Assembly (NCBI RefSeq): GCF_901000735.1
Contig: NC_081542.1
Coordinates: forward strand, 45,858,238 to 45,922,237
From: Corylus avellana
Lineage: Eukaryota; Streptophyta; Magnoliopsida; Fagales; Betulaceae
DNA: 64,000 nt
Direction: 5' to 3'
Shown: piece by piece, positions 59,621 to 64,000 of the stretch
How the letters are laid out: each line of letters opens with the position of its first letter
Numbering within the stretch: position 1 is the stretch's first letter
Position numbers and translations under genes: made by a program
Notes under the pieces: generated by a model
What the model saw: the letters and a program-made list of their open reading frames with translations, nothing else
Database searches by the model: none
What the model was told of the DNA's origin: nothing

Positions 59621-60770
59621 CTTGTAGTTATTTTTAATTTCATTTGAATTTCAGAGTAATGATATAAGGAGGACTAGAGTTCTCCTAAATGTGATGTGAT
59701 TTTTAAAATCACTAATAGATTAAAACTCAATAATGATCATCTTAAATTCAATGGTGATTTTAAATGACATATCACATTTGAGAGAACTCTAGTCATCGTT
59801 GTATCATTACTCTAAATTTCAAGGTGTTATTAACATAACATAACAAATTAACAATCATCTTAGCGTATTGTCCAAATCCAATTGATTTGCTCTCATATGG
59901 CTAGCTATTATATATGTAATGGAAAGAGCAAGATTTACAATATAATATATAACATGTGAATTATCTTTATATAGCAAGGCAAAGTAGTGTGACAGAATTC
60001 AATGGATTATAAAAAGTAAAAATAAGGGTAAAATTATATGTGTGCCTCCAAATTACCATCATCCGCCGTCGAACTTTGAATTTGGTCATCAATCTAATCC
60101 AAAGTTTGAATTCAAAAATCTCCTCTCCATTAAAATCATACGTCAATTTAATCGAACGGAAAAAATGTGCTCCTTTGCTAATTAAATAGAATGATTAAAT
60201 TAACCTTCAATAGCTATTTAAATTTCCAAAACACCCATAAAGATCAAGATCACTGTGTTTTTCATCTTCTTCACCTAGGGACCATGCATGTCATGTGTAT
60301 AGCCTTTCGCTTTACTTGATGCAATATTTTTCTGTTTCATGAAAAATGTCGAATGACATACTGACCATTAATAATGTTTAATAAAGATTCAACATCATTA
60401 GTAACTTTGAAAATCTTTGGTTGTATCCACGCCTTTAAAGGTGAAAGTTCTTATGAATTTTTAGCAGCTTCAATGTTCGATCTCGACGAACACAACCTTG
60501 TCAAAAGAATCTTATCCATCTTTTTAAAAATTAGGTATTAAACCTAACATTTATTGGACAACAGATCAAATGATTAGTGAGTGATTTATACACAAAACAT
60601 TTCTCTAGTCAAAATTATTAGCTTACTCGTGTCCCACATGTAAGAAATGGAAGCATTTTCTGAGAACGTCTCCACTACTGCTGGCGGATTCTTCATTCTT
60701 AACCCAACCCCCCAACACAAAGCATTCTCATTAATTAGCCAACCTACAATCTTCACCAGAAAAACCCACC
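59621..60770 (+). other. Upstream region of copy 7
   Basis: Same content as 43662-44811, including the conserved upstream block at 60059-60149. No other gene. Confidence 0.5.

Positions 60771-64000
<3,230 letters not shown>

Overview
The window looks like nuclear DNA from a flowering plant, probably a woody eudicot. The evidence is multi-exon genes with plant-type GT/AG introns, plant Copia, CACTA, LINE and SINE elements, and a receptor-kinase family specific to plants. I cannot name the species. The window is a draft scaffold with six gaps of exactly 100 N (9741-9840, 20209-20308, 32076-32175, 45106-45205, 55789-55888, 57919-58018), so gap sizes are placeholders.

The core is a same-strand (+) tandem array of G-type lectin S-receptor-like serine/threonine kinases (S-domain RLKs, SD1 type). 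All share one seven-exon plan: exon 1 carries the signal peptide, B-lectin, S-locus glycoprotein, EGF-like and PAN regions; exon 2 the transmembrane helix; exons 3-7 the kinase and C-tail. Members, numbered from the left: copy 0 (1-347, last exon only, with a nonsense codon); copy 1 (8288-9740, cut by a gap); copy 2 (13621-17203, complete, 832 aa); copy 3 (20440-24015, complete frame but HRD changed to HRN); copy 4 (26896-30099, lost the normal exon-3 acceptor but has an in-frame substitute); an orphan last exon (32176-32572); copy 5 (44812-45105, a 5' fragment with the same sequence as copy 7); copy 6 (48496-51775, complete); copy 7 (60771 to the window end, complete except for the final codons).

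Between the genes lie: a LINE zinc-binding remnant (627-1013); a minus-strand Copia element that has lost its reverse transcriptase (1204-5200); two copies of a duplicated TE-rich upstream block (about 5457-8287 and 9841-13620), the second carrying an extra 871-bp TIR element; a small Copia derivative with intact 5-bp target duplications (24514-26478); a short and a long CACTA element (33549-34627 and 34955-42826), the long one carrying a 62-bp minisatellite and a captured two-exon gene fragment; a tRNA-related SINE with 14-bp target duplications (43324-43647, repeated at 59283-59606); pieces of another CACTA element on either side of gaps (45206-47866 and 55889-57918); and two tRNA-derived SINE relics (about 53.4-54.4 kb).

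The genes should act as plasma-membrane immune or self-recognition type receptors. Copies 1-3 share almost identical ectodomains and W-box-bearing proximal promoters, so they may be co-regulated; this is inference. One structural caution applies: 42060-45105 and 58019-61064 agree without length change over 3046 bp and each stops exactly at a gap. That is the mark of two unmerged contig ends rather than a true duplication, so the order of the contigs at 45206-57918 is doubtful.
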